A stretch of DNA of 27,785 nt from positions 1 through 27,785 of the forward strand of contig CAZHFK010000012.1 in NCBI GenBank assembly GCA_964531215.1, in the 5' to 3' direction. The notes below the pieces were generated by a model. That model saw only the letters and a list, made by a program, of their open reading frames with translations. It had not been told where the DNA came from and ran no database searches. A program made the translations under genes and the position numbers. This document shows, in pieces, positions 15,162-23,798 of this stretch (within the stretch, counting starts at the first letter, position 1; every line of letters begins with the position of its first letter). This DNA is from WJKP01 sp964531215 (GTDB taxonomy: Bacteria > Patescibacteriota > Patescibacteriia > CAIXNZ01).

Positions 15162-16046
15162 ATGTACCAACAAATTGAAGCTAATAAAAGACGGAGTTTT
15201 ATCCTGATAATTATTTTTATTGTTTTTGTTATTTTCCTGGGCTGGTTATTTGGTCAATTAACCGATTTGGGCTATTTCGCGCCCGTTATTGCTCTAGTTA
15301 TTTCTATAGCCATGGCTGCCACCAGTTATTTTGCCGGTGATAAAATCGCCTTAAAAACAGCCGGTGCCCAACAAATTCAAAAACAGGATAATCCTTATGT
15401 TTATCGTTTAGTTGAAAATTTATGTATTACAGCGGGATTACCAATGCCTAAAATCTATATTATTAATGATCCTAATATTAATGCATTTGCTACCGGCCGA
15501 GATCCTGATCACGCTTCAATTGCCATCACCCAGGGTGCTATTGATAAGTTGGAAAACGAAGAAATTGAAGGTGTTATTGCTCATGAACTTTCACACATTA
15601 AAAATTATGATATTCGTTTAATGATGATTGTAATTGTTTTGGTCGGAACCATTGTTTTGATTTCCGACTGGTTAATCCGCGGTTTTTTATGGGGCAAAAG
15701 TGATAGCGGCAAAGGCCAACTTGGTTTAATTTTATTAATTGCCGGAATTGTTTTGGCGATTTTATCACCATTAATTGCCAAACTAATTCAACTGGCTATT
15801 TCCCGTAAACGTGAATTTCTAGCTGATGCTGACGGTTCACTTTTAACCAGATATCCTCAAGGCCTGGCTAATGCTTTAAAAAAAATAGCCGATGAAAATA
15901 AACAGCCTTTAAAAAAAGCTAATAAGGCTACAGCTCACTTATATATTGCTAATCCGTTTGGCCAATCAAAAAAATTTTTAACTAAACTTTTTGCCACTCA
16001 TCCCCCCATTAATGAACGGATTGATAAACTGCAACAAATGGCCTAA
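15162..16046 (+). CDS. htpX: M48 membrane zinc metalloprotease, HtpX family (294 aa)
   Basis: HtpX removes misfolded membrane proteins. Two helices lie at about 12-33 and 38-58. The zinc motif HELSH is at residues 141-145 (His141, Glu142, His145), with the third ligand Glu218 in KREFLADADG. Two more hydrophobic segments (about 152-175 and 186-210) lie between the motif and Glu218, as in HtpX. The active site faces the cytoplasm in this family. The C-terminal THPPINERIDKL is the family's usual ending. The LemA neighbour supports the call. No Shine-Dalgarno site is visible. Confidence 0.95.
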   Translation: MYQQIEANKRRSFILIIIFIVFVIFLGWLFGQLTDLGYFAPVIALVISIAMAATSYFAGDKIALKTAGAQQIQKQDNPYVYRLVENLCITAGLPMPKIYIINDPNINAFATGRDPDHASIAITQGAIDKLENEEIEGVIAHELSHIKNYDIRLMMIVIVLVGTIVLISDWLIRGFLWGKSDSGKGQLGLILLIAGIVLAILSPLIAKLIQLAISRKREFLADADGSLLTRYPQGLANALKKIADENKQPLKKANKATAHLYIANPFGQSKKFLTKLFATHPPINERIDKLQQMA

Positions 16047-16083
16047 TTAGCTATTTTAAATTAATAATTAATAATTTTTAAAA

Positions 16084-16824
16084 ATGTCTAAGCTTAATTT
16101 ACTCTCTCTTTCTTGGCAATCATTAAAAAAGAGCTGGCTTGATCTCCTTTTGGTTATTTTTTTTATTTTTTGTTTGCTTTTGGCTTTTTTGTTAATTGCT
16201 TTTTTTACCTATATTGCCCTGCTCTATTATGGCGTTGTCAGTTTTAATATTATTTTTACTTATCGTCTAATTTGGAAAATAGCCGTATATTTGATTACTT
16301 TTATTATTGCGGTAATAGCCCAATTTTTAATTGTAAACACACTCTTAAATCCTCGGCAAAAATTTATTGAAAATCTCAAATCAATCAAGCAATATTTTTG
16401 GCGTTTTCTAATTTTAACCATTATTATCAATATTCTTTTTGTTGTCTTCAATATTCCGATTTATGTCTCAATTTTCTTATTTGCTATAGATAATTTGATT
16501 CTTGGTATTATTTCTTTGATTTTTGGACTTATCATTACCATTCTCTTAAGCAGTTATCTTATTTTTAGTCCGTTTGTTTTAGTTGATAATAATACCGGCT
16601 GGCTTGAAGCAATCAAAAAATCATTCAGTTTAACGGAAAATAAATTGTTTCGGGTAATTTTTAATGTGATTATCTTAGCTTTAATCATTTTGATCTTAAA
16701 TACTATTTCAGTCCTAATAGCTCAGCTGGATATAATCGGTTTAATTTTAAGTACTGTAATTTTTGTTATTATGGTCTTTGTCGCTTTTATATATCTTTTT
16801 GCCATGTATCAAAAATTCAAATAA
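16084..16824 (+). CDS. Polytopic membrane protein of unknown function (246 aa)
   Basis: The protein is almost wholly hydrophobic, with about six membrane segments (approximately 15-45, 62-88, 100-125, 128-160, 190-215 and 218-243). Between segments 4 and 5 is the amphipathic stretch LVDNNTGWLEAIKKSFSL. A phrase of this kind (a Val/Leu-Asp turn, then an EAIKKSF helix) is seen in glycerophosphodiester-phosphodiesterase-type membrane domains and DUF975-like proteins. I would not assign a reaction. It lies between htpX and clpC with gaps of 37 and 6 bases, so it probably belongs to the same transcript and could be a membrane component or substrate of that quality-control set. Confidence 0.75.
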   Translation: MSKLNLLSLSWQSLKKSWLDLLLVIFFIFCLLLAFLLIAFFTYIALLYYGVVSFNIIFTYRLIWKIAVYLITFIIAVIAQFLIVNTLLNPRQKFIENLKSIKQYFWRFLILTIIINILFVVFNIPIYVSIFLFAIDNLILGIISLIFGLIITILLSSYLIFSPFVLVDNNTGWLEAIKKSFSLTENKLFRVIFNVIILALIILILNTISVLIAQLDIIGLILSTVIFVIMVFVAFIYLFAMYQKFK

Positions 16825-16830
16825 TTCAAA

Positions 16831-19281
16831 ATGTCTAAAGATATTCTTCAAAATTTTTCCACCAATTACAAGCAAGTATTAATTAAATCAATTAATTTGG
16901 CTTGGCAATTAAATACTGAGGTTATTAAGCCTGAATATATTTTATATTCTTTAATTTCGCAAAAAGGCAGTATTGGTTCAGAGATATTATTAAAAGCCAA
17001 ATTAAAAGAATCGGATATAAAAAAATTCTTAATAAAATCAAACAAATCGCAAAAAAGTAATTTTTTACCGTACTTTACAGATAAAACAGTTCAGCTAATT
17101 GAAAAATCAGCCGCTTTAGCTTTTAAAAATAATCATCCTTACATTGCCACGGAACATTTACTGTTAGCGATTATTGAAAGTCAAGAAACTAAATTAAAAA
17201 AAATCTTAAACCAACAAAAAATAAATCTGGATTTTATCAAAAATCAAATTCAAATAATTTTTAATAGCACTTCCAAATTTCATGATTTTACAGCTTCTTT
17301 TGATGAACTACCGGAACAAAATTATCACGAATTAAGAGAAACGCATCCAGCTCAAACCAAGACATCATTATTAAAAGCTTTTACAACTGATTTGACTGAT
17401 AAAAAAATTCAAAAAAATATTGATCCGTTAATCGGCCGTGAACAGGAAATCGGCCGCTTAGTAGAAATTTTAATGCGACGGACAAAAAATAATCCTTTGA
17501 TTTTGGGTGATCCCGGAGTCGGCAAAACAGCTTTAGTTGAGGGCTTGGCTAAAAAAATCGTAAAAGGCCAAGTACCAGAAATATTAACTGATAAAAAAAT
17601 ATTGGCATTGGATATTGCTTCAGTCGTAGCCGGTACCATGTTTCGCGGTGAATTTGAAAACAGGATGAAAAATATACTGGATGAAATAAAAAAAGATTCC
17701 AATCTTATTATTTTCATTGATGAAATTCATAATATTATAGGCGCCGGTTCAACACAAGGCGCCATGGATGTAGCCAATATTTTAAAACCGGCTTTAGCCA
17801 GAGGCGAAATAAGATGCATTGGCGCTACTACTTATGAAGAATATAAAAAACATTTAGAAAACGACGCTGCCTTGGAAAGAAGATTTCAATTAGTTAAAAT
17901 GCGCGAACCTTCAGCTGATGAAACTTTCACAATTATTCAAGGTATTAAATCCAATTATGAAAATTATCATGATGTTAAAATAACCGATCAGGCTATTTCT
18001 GCTGCGATCTGTTTAAGTGAAAAATATATCACTGATCGTTTTTTCCCTGATAAAGCCATTGACTTGATTGACGAATCAGCCTCCAGGCTTAGAATCAAAC
18101 AAAAAAACAATAAATTGATTGATCAATTAAAACAAGCTGAAAAAGAATTGCAACAAATTCAAAACGACAAAGAAAAAAGTATTATTCAAGAAGATTTTAA
18201 ACAAGCAATTTCATTAAAACTAAAAGAAAAAGAAAAAAAAGAACAAATTCAAAAAATTAAAAATTTAAATAAAACAAAAAATAAAAAACAAATAGTTACC
18301 AAAAATGAAATTACGCAAATTGTTTCCCAAATAACCAATATCCCCAATAATGAATTACTGCTACAAGAAAAGAAGAAATTTCTAAATTTGGAAAAAAATT
18401 TAGCCAACCACATAATCGGACAAGATAAAGCTTTGAATATTTTGGCCCAGTCAATTAGAAGAAACAAAGCCGGAATCGCCGAACAAAATAAACCCTTAGG
18501 GGCATTTATTTTAATCGGTCCCAGCGGAACAGGTAAAACTCATACTGCCAGAATTTTAAATCAAATTTTATTTGAAAATCAAAATAGCCTGGTAAAAATT
18601 GACATGTCGGAATTTTCAGAAAAATTCAATATTTCCAAATTAATCGGTGCCCCAGCCGGTTATGTCGGCTACAAAGAAAGCGGTAAATTAACCGATGCGG
18701 TAAAAAGAAACCCTAATTCAATAGTTTTATTTGATGAAATAGAAAAAGCCCATCCTGATGTCTTCAACTTACTTTTACAAATTCTTGATGACGGCTATTT
18801 GGCTGATGCGACCGGTAAAAAAATAAATTTTAAAAACACTTTAATTATTATGACTTCCAATCTCGGTTCAAAAAACTTATCGCAAATTATGGGTTTTGAT
18901 AAAAATGATACTCAGCAAAATGATTTGGCCTTGGAAAAAGAAATTAAAAATTTTTTCCCGCCGGAATTTGTTAATCGTTTGGATAAAATTATTATTTTTA
19001 ACCAGCTGGACAAAAAATCATTAACCAAAATTATTAAAATTGAACTGGAAAATTTACAAACACGATTAAAAAAACAAAATATTACATTAAATTTTGAACC
19101 TAAAATTATTAATTTTTTATTAAATACTAATTTTCGTCAGGAGCAAGGCGCCCGTTTTATAAAACAAAATATTGAAGAACTGATTGCCAATCCGTTATCA
19201 GAAAAATTGTTTCAACAAAATTCCGATCATAAATATAAAGTTACGGTTAAAAATAATAATTTACAAATAACCAATGCCTGA
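16831..19281 (+). CDS. clpC: ClpC-type AAA+ unfoldase (816 aa)
   Basis: This is a ring-shaped ATPase that unfolds proteins and feeds them to ClpP. A Clp_N repeat domain (about 1-145) precedes two AAA+ modules. The first has GDPGVGKT (226-233) and FIDEIH (Asp297, Glu298); the second has GPSGTGKT (563-570) and LFDEIEKAH (Asp635, Glu636). The middle domain is short (about 420-490) and contains a UVR-like stretch, EDFKQAISLKLKEKEKKEQ, which marks ClpC rather than ClpB. MGF at 687-689 sits where ClpC has the VGF loop that docks on ClpP, so it should work with ClpP, although clpP is not here. The TGA stop overlaps the next gene's ATG by 8 bases. No CtsR or McsAB gene is present. Confidence 0.94.
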   Translation: MSKDILQNFSTNYKQVLIKSINLAWQLNTEVIKPEYILYSLISQKGSIGSEILLKAKLKESDIKKFLIKSNKSQKSNFLPYFTDKTVQLIEKSAALAFKNNHPYIATEHLLLAIIESQETKLKKILNQQKINLDFIKNQIQIIFNSTSKFHDFTASFDELPEQNYHELRETHPAQTKTSLLKAFTTDLTDKKIQKNIDPLIGREQEIGRLVEILMRRTKNNPLILGDPGVGKTALVEGLAKKIVKGQVPEILTDKKILALDIASVVAGTMFRGEFENRMKNILDEIKKDSNLIIFIDEIHNIIGAGSTQGAMDVANILKPALARGEIRCIGATTYEEYKKHLENDAALERRFQLVKMREPSADETFTIIQGIKSNYENYHDVKITDQAISAAICLSEKYITDRFFPDKAIDLIDESASRLRIKQKNNKLIDQLKQAEKELQQIQNDKEKSIIQEDFKQAISLKLKEKEKKEQIQKIKNLNKTKNKKQIVTKNEITQIVSQITNIPNNELLLQEKKKFLNLEKNLANHIIGQDKALNILAQSIRRNKAGIAEQNKPLGAFILIGPSGTGKTHTARILNQILFENQNSLVKIDMSEFSEKFNISKLIGAPAGYVGYKESGKLTDAVKRNPNSIVLFDEIEKAHPDVFNLLLQILDDGYLADATGKKINFKNTLIIMTSNLGSKNLSQIMGFDKNDTQQNDLALEKEIKNFFPPEFVNRLDKIIIFNQLDKKSLTKIIKIELENLQTRLKKQNITLNFEPKIINFLLNTNFRQEQGARFIKQNIEELIANPLSEKLFQQNSDHKYKVTVKNNNLQITNA

Positions 19282-20110
19282 AGCGGTATCACAACCTCAA
19301 AATCAGTCAACAATTGGCAATCCAGCCCCGCCTAAACCAGAACGACTTCAGCCAAAAGAAGAAACCGGTGCACGCAGAAATTTACAATCAGCCCAAAAAA
19401 CTGACAAAAAAAACGGACAAGGTCAGCAAGCAGCTAGGCCCGGTACGCAAACGACTGGTAAAGGTATGACGTCAGCTGCACTTAGTGATCGTAATAAAAA
19501 AACCGGTAAACGCATGAAACAAACCGGTAAAAATCTGGGGCAAGCAGGACAAAATCAAGGACTGGGAATGCCAAAGGTACAGCAAGGAGCAAATCCAAAT
19601 GGTAAACAAAATGCTACTAAATTAAATCCTGATCAAGAAACACCTGCTGCTCGTGGATTAAATATGGCGCAAAAACAGTCAATGCGTCAAAAAATAAAAC
19701 AAGCTAAAAAAACTGTTGGTCAAATAAAAGAACAAGCCAATCAATTATTTCAACGGGGCACTGCTGAATTATTAAAACAATCTTGGCTTAATGTAATTAG
19801 TAGTTATGGCTTGACACTTTTGTATATAAATTTTCATTTTATTGCCAAATATATTGGCAGTTTAAAATTATTCTGTGATTTTGGTGAAGAATGGACAGCC
19901 AAAATGGATAAACTCTCGCAAGCACCTGGTGGTGGCCAAGCTGTTAAGGTAGCTAAAACCGGTTTAAAGTTTGCTGAAATAATTGCTATTCTTTTTATTG
20001 ATTGTCTGCTAATATTAATATTTTTCATGGTTTTAATATATACTATGTTACCAATTATAATTCCTATAGTCATAGCTGGAACAGTCTTAATCTATCTTGG
20101 TATTATCTAA
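19274..20110 (+). CDS. Gln/Lys-rich protein with C-terminal membrane helices (278 aa)
   Basis: Family not recognised. Residues 1 to about 165 are low-complexity and basic, rich in Gln, Lys, Gly, Asn and Pro (for example KKTGKRMKQTGKNLGQAGQN), and probably disordered. The C-terminal part has a hydrophobic segment at about 177-200, a short polar loop with a Gly-rich turn (PGGGQ), and a long, strongly hydrophobic stretch (about 232-278) that could hold two helices. The start overlaps the end of clpC by 8 bases (ATGCCTGA), which implies translational coupling. Position and shape suggest a membrane part of the secretion- or pilus-like group downstream. The basic tail would face the cytoplasm. This is inference. 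Confidence 0.7.
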   Translation: MPEAVSQPQNQSTIGNPAPPKPERLQPKEETGARRNLQSAQKTDKKNGQGQQAARPGTQTTGKGMTSAALSDRNKKTGKRMKQTGKNLGQAGQNQGLGMPKVQQGANPNGKQNATKLNPDQETPAARGLNMAQKQSMRQKIKQAKKTVGQIKEQANQLFQRGTAELLKQSWLNVISSYGLTLLYINFHFIAKYIGSLKLFCDFGEEWTAKMDKLSQAPGGGQAVKVAKTGLKFAEIIAILFIDCLLILIFFMVLIYTMLPIIIPIVIAGTVLIYLGII

Positions 20111-20138
20111 AAATTAATAATTAATATTAATAAACAAT

Positions 20139-21398
20139 ATGACTAGCAAATCAAAAAAAATATTACTGATAATCGTTTTTGTTGTCGTAACAATTATTAT
20201 TGCTTTAGTTCTTTATTTTGTCTTTTTTAAACCCTTTGTTTCTCCTCCTGAACCACCGGTTGCACCGCCGGCTGTTGCCCCTCCGGTTGGGTTACCAGAA
20301 GCCCCGCCTGCCTTAAATATACCGGTTGCCCCGCCCTCAGTTAATGTCCCTGCTGTACTTCCTCCTGAAGTAAACATGCCTATTACTCCAAGCGTACCCG
20401 GACCGGTTATTTCTCCTCAAGCCAGTGGCGGCATAACTTCTTTTGACACTATTGAAACAAACCCAGCCCAAAATCCTACGCTGGCCAATAATGGCAGGGA
20501 TTTGATTTATCACGATAAAGAAACCGGTTTTTTTTACAGTATTACGCCTGATGGTGAAAAACAAATTTTTTCAGATACTACTTTTAAAAATGTAGAAAAT
20601 GTCACTTGGTCACCAAATACTAAAAAAGCGGTCATGGAATATCCTGACGGTTCAAATATTATTTATGATTTCCAAAAGCAAAGATCAGTTACTCTGCCGG
20701 CCCAATGGGAAGATTTTACTTTTTCCAATACGGGTGAACAAATTGCTTTTAAAGATATGAGGCTTGATCCGGAAAACCGCTATCTTGCCGTTGCCAATAC
20801 TGATGGCACCGGTTATCGTAAAATTGAAAAAATGGGTGATAACGATGAACATGTTTATGTTGATTGGGCTCCTAATAATCAATATATTGCCTTATATAGT
20901 GAGTCAATTGACGGATCAAGGGCAGAAGTTTATCCGATTGGGTTCAATGGTGAAAATTTCAGAAAATTCAGAGTAGAAGGGCGTGATTTAAGATTTCAAT
21001 ATGCGCCCAGCGGTGATAAAATGGTTTATAGTGTTTTTAATTCACGTTCCAATTATAATCCATCTCTTTGGGTTGTTAATACTAATCCGGAACTATTAGC
21101 TACTGGTCGTAATAAATTAGAAATTAACACCTGGGCTGATAAATGTACTTTTTCTGCTGAATCAACTGTTTACTGTGCCGTACCGAAAAATCTGGAAACC
21201 GGCACAGGCTTTAGGCCTGATTTAGCCAATAATACACCTGATGATATTTATAAAATTAACCTAACTACCGGCACCAAAGAATTGATTGCTGAACCGCTTT
21301 ATCCTTCAACAATCGATCAAATTATTATTAGTGAAGATGGACAATATTTATACTGGATTGAACAAGGAACCGGCCAGCTAAAAAAAATGAATTTATAA
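20139..21398 (+). CDS. Membrane-anchored beta-propeller protein (419 aa)
   Basis: An N-terminal membrane helix (about 8-29) is followed by a Pro/Val/Ala-rich linker (about 33-100, with PPEPPVAPPAVAPP) of the kind that spans a cell wall. The rest is a TolB/PD40-type beta-propeller. Blade phrases recur: VTWSPNTKKAVMEYPDG, VDWAPNNQYIALYSE, FQYAPSGDKMVYSV and ISEDGQYLYWIEQ. The propeller faces outward and probably binds other proteins or glycans. Two cysteines (in KCTFSAESTVYCAV) may form a disulfide, fitting the DsbA-like gene that begins 4 bases later. No catalytic site is evident. Confidence 0.8.
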   Translation: MTSKSKKILLIIVFVVVTIIIALVLYFVFFKPFVSPPEPPVAPPAVAPPVGLPEAPPALNIPVAPPSVNVPAVLPPEVNMPITPSVPGPVISPQASGGITSFDTIETNPAQNPTLANNGRDLIYHDKETGFFYSITPDGEKQIFSDTTFKNVENVTWSPNTKKAVMEYPDGSNIIYDFQKQRSVTLPAQWEDFTFSNTGEQIAFKDMRLDPENRYLAVANTDGTGYRKIEKMGDNDEHVYVDWAPNNQYIALYSESIDGSRAEVYPIGFNGENFRKFRVEGRDLRFQYAPSGDKMVYSVFNSRSNYNPSLWVVNTNPELLATGRNKLEINTWADKCTFSAESTVYCAVPKNLETGTGFRPDLANNTPDDIYKINLTTGTKELIAEPLYPSTIDQIIISEDGQYLYWIEQGTGQLKKMNL

Positions 21399-21402
21399 TT
21401 AT

Positions 21403-22092
21403 ATGCCTAACAAAAAACTACAAACAAAAAAGAAATTTCAATTTGTTTATTTTATTATTTTTTCAATCATTATTTTGCTTATCTTTGCTGTTATAATTAT
21501 CGGCTCTTTTTGGGACTATCGGTCGCAAATTAAAAAAATGGAAAATTATTATCAGGAACGTTTAGCCAAAACCAGCCAAGCTAAACCGCAAATTAATAAA
21601 TTCGATCCGATTAAAGGCTCTTTAGCTGCTGAAATAACCTTATTTGAATACAGTGATCTCTTTTGCCCTGCCTGTCAAAACCTGCAAAATGATTTGCAAG
21701 ATTTAGAAAAACTTTATGGCAATAATATTCGCTTTGTTTTTAAATCATTGCCAATCACTGTTCATCCGGAAAACCGCCCTTCTTTAAATGCCGCTTATTG
21801 CGCTTGGGAGCAAAATAAATTTTGGGAATATAAAAATCTATTATATCAAGAACCGAAAACTTTAAACGAGCAAAAATATCGCCAATATGCCAGCCAATTA
21901 AATTTAGATCTTGAAATTTTCAACAAATGTTTAGAAGATAATAAATACTATCCGGTTATTGAACAAAATATTGCTGATGCTTTAACTCTAAATATTACTT
22001 CAATACCGACTATCTTTATTAATGGGCAAAAAATAGAAGGATTTATTAATTATAATACTTTAAAAAATATTATTGATCAGCAACTAAGATAA
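21403..22092 (+). CDS. DsbA-like thioredoxin-fold protein, membrane-anchored (229 aa)
   Basis: This is a thiol-disulfide oxidoreductase of the DsbA/BdbD type that would introduce disulfides outside the membrane. One membrane helix (about 13-36) anchors it, followed by a charged helix and the catalytic domain. The active site FCPAC has Cys88 and Cys91, and the cis-proline loop is SIPTIFING (Pro202). Two further cysteines (133 and 176) sit in the helical insert. KGSLAAEITLFEYSDLFCPA is the usual opening of this family. It is packed between the propeller gene (4 bases) and the Cys-rich VirB2-like gene (12 bases), which names a likely substrate. No VKOR or DsbB re-oxidation partner is in the window. 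Confidence 0.92.
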   Translation: MPNKKLQTKKKFQFVYFIIFSIIILLIFAVIIIGSFWDYRSQIKKMENYYQERLAKTSQAKPQINKFDPIKGSLAAEITLFEYSDLFCPACQNLQNDLQDLEKLYGNNIRFVFKSLPITVHPENRPSLNAAYCAWEQNKFWEYKNLLYQEPKTLNEQKYRQYASQLNLDLEIFNKCLEDNKYYPVIEQNIADALTLNITSIPTIFINGQKIEGFINYNTLKNIIDQQLR

Positions 22093-22104
22093 TACCAAAT
22101 TCTT

Positions 22105-23679
22105 ATGCTTAAAAAAATAAATTTCTCAAAGCTTATATTAAGAATATTTTTTTTATTAATTTTGATTATCATCAGTTATCAAATAATACCGATTGCTTTA
22201 GCAGCTGAAATTCAATTACAAATCCCCATAGGCGAACGCCAAACATTAGAAATTTCAGGATCAACTATTGGTGAATATGTCCAAGCGGTCGTAATGTTTG
22301 CTTCAGCTGCTATTATTTCTCTGGCTATTGTTATGGTCATCGTAGGAGGGCTCCAATGGATTATTTCCGGTGGATCACCTGATAAAATAGGTAATGCTAA
22401 AAATACTATTGTAAAAGCTTTTTTGGGCATGTTTATAGCTATCTTTGCTGTTTTTGTTTTACAGACTATAAACCCGGCCTTAGTCAGATTCGCGCCTTTA
22501 ACTCTCACCCATATTGAAGGGCTGCAATGCTGTCAAATTGAAGCTGAATATTTTAATATCGGGCCAGATGAATGCGAATCAAAAGGAGGCAACATAGTTG
22601 ATTACACCAAATGTATTGAAAATAAAATGGTTAAAGATGAACTTTGTGCCGATAAAGCTACTAAACCTTGCGGTGAAGAATATCAAAATGAAACAACCAA
22701 GGCCAACTGTTTGGGCACTAAATGTCCTGCAACCGAAACGGGTGCGCCTCAAGTTTGTCGTGATGATGGTACTGGTAAATTAACCTGTATAGGCTGTAAA
22801 AATAACGGAGAAGAATGTGCTGATGACATTGAATGCTGTGAAGAGCGTTGTGCTCGTGTCGGAGATAAAAAGGTTTGCACTACTGTTGACGGAGATGGTG
22901 ACGGTATTTGGGATTTTTGTTCTGTTTCTGGTTGTAAACCTGGCTTGGTTTGTTCCGACGGATATGCTCCCGATCGGTGCGTTTATGGTCGTACCGGCAA
23001 CAAATGTAATGACGATTCTGATTGTGCCCAAGATTATGTTTGTGTTACTGACGGCATTAATCATTGTGAGCCAAAGGCCGTTTTTTCTCGCTGTGATGAT
23101 GATCATGATTGTCCCACAGGTACACGTTGCCGTAATCCAAGACAATGCAAAGCTAATGAAATTTATTGGCAAAATATTAATGCAGCAGATATAAATGATC
23201 TTTGGGAAAGAGAAAAAGATAAAGATATTCCTGATGAATTTACTGGTTTACAATACAGTTCGGATACTTCTAGCGGAGATATTCAATGTGAAGATTGGTG
23301 TAGTGACATAACTGCTTGTGGCGCAATTTCTTGGCCACTTTGTTTACCTGATAATGTCCCCTGTCTTTGTCTTTGCACAAATTCTAGTCAATGCGCAAAT
23401 AGTACAATGCCAAATGCGCCAAGCGCAAATTACTGCTATGATGGTCTTGGTGATAATTATTGTCAAACCGGTGAAGAAGGTAACAAATGTGCAGGTAATG
23501 ATACTTGCATTTCAGGTTTGCCTTGTAATACAAAAAATGCTAATGTCTGCACTTCTGGAAAATTAGGTGTTACCTGTGATTCCAATGCCCAATGTACTGA
23601 TGGTTACACCTGTTGTGGTTCTAATTTCCTCGACACCGGCGGGCATTGTTTCCCTGAAACTGAAAGTTGTCCTCATTAA
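22105..23679 (+). CDS. VirB2/TrbC-like membrane protein with large Cys-rich extracellular tail (524 aa)
   Basis: The first 125 residues look like a VirB2/TrbC pilin: a signal-like helix (about 8-33, ending ALAAE), a helix at about 55-82 ending in GGLQWIISGGSPDKIGNAK, and another at about 97-118. That phrase is common in Patescibacteria pilin-like proteins. The remaining ~390 residues hold about 48 cysteines in Dickkopf/EGF-like repeats, for example NKCNDDSDCAQDYVC, SRCDDDHDCPTGTRC, NKCAGNDTCISGLPC and VTCDSNAQCTDGYTC. A DGDGDGIWDFC stretch could bind calcium. Typical VirB2-like proteins are only about 100-130 residues, so the tail is the unusual part. It is the last gene before a strong terminator. 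It may be a surface adhesin or an appendage subunit; the function is not known. Confidence 0.78.
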   Translation: MLKKINFSKLILRIFFLLILIIISYQIIPIALAAEIQLQIPIGERQTLEISGSTIGEYVQAVVMFASAAIISLAIVMVIVGGLQWIISGGSPDKIGNAKNTIVKAFLGMFIAIFAVFVLQTINPALVRFAPLTLTHIEGLQCCQIEAEYFNIGPDECESKGGNIVDYTKCIENKMVKDELCADKATKPCGEEYQNETTKANCLGTKCPATETGAPQVCRDDGTGKLTCIGCKNNGEECADDIECCEERCARVGDKKVCTTVDGDGDGIWDFCSVSGCKPGLVCSDGYAPDRCVYGRTGNKCNDDSDCAQDYVCVTDGINHCEPKAVFSRCDDDHDCPTGTRCRNPRQCKANEIYWQNINAADINDLWEREKDKDIPDEFTGLQYSSDTSSGDIQCEDWCSDITACGAISWPLCLPDNVPCLCLCTNSSQCANSTMPNAPSANYCYDGLGDNYCQTGEEGNKCAGNDTCISGLPCNTKNANVCTSGKLGVTCDSNAQCTDGYTCCGSNFLDTGGHCFPETESCPH

Positions 23680-23702
23680 TAAATTAATTAATATTTTTAA
23701 AT

Positions 23703-23731
23703 AAAAAAACACTTATTATGAGTGTTTTTTT
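23703..23731 (+). terminator. Intrinsic terminator ending the lemA to Cys-rich gene run
   Basis: AAAAAAACACT pairs with AGTGTTTTTTT around a short ATTAT-containing loop, about 11 pairs with a T-tract, 24 bases after the TAA at 23677-23679. It separates the long plus-strand run from radA. Confidence 0.85.
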
Positions 23732-23737
23732 AACCGG

Positions 23738-23766
23738 TTGAAAAATTTATAATTTAGTTTTAAAAT
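23738..23766 (+). promoter_or_regulatory. Promoter of radA
   Basis: TTGAAA (23738-23743), a 17-base spacer, then TAAAAT (23761-23766). Five of six bases match at each box. The start would be near 23773, giving a short leader of about 26 bases without a Shine-Dalgarno site. Confidence 0.6.
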
Positions 23767-23798
23767 AATTATATAAAAATCATTAACCCAATAACTCA

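Noticed and set aside
19279..19281. UGA read as glycine, as in Absconditabacteria and Gracilibacteria
   Set aside because: The clpC end at this UGA fits the family length and overlaps the next start, and no other gene has an in-frame UGA.
22212..23566. Long open frames in other phases across the Cys-rich gene
   Set aside because: They are shadows of the repeated Cys codons; the main frame has a pilin-like N-terminus and a regular cysteine pattern.
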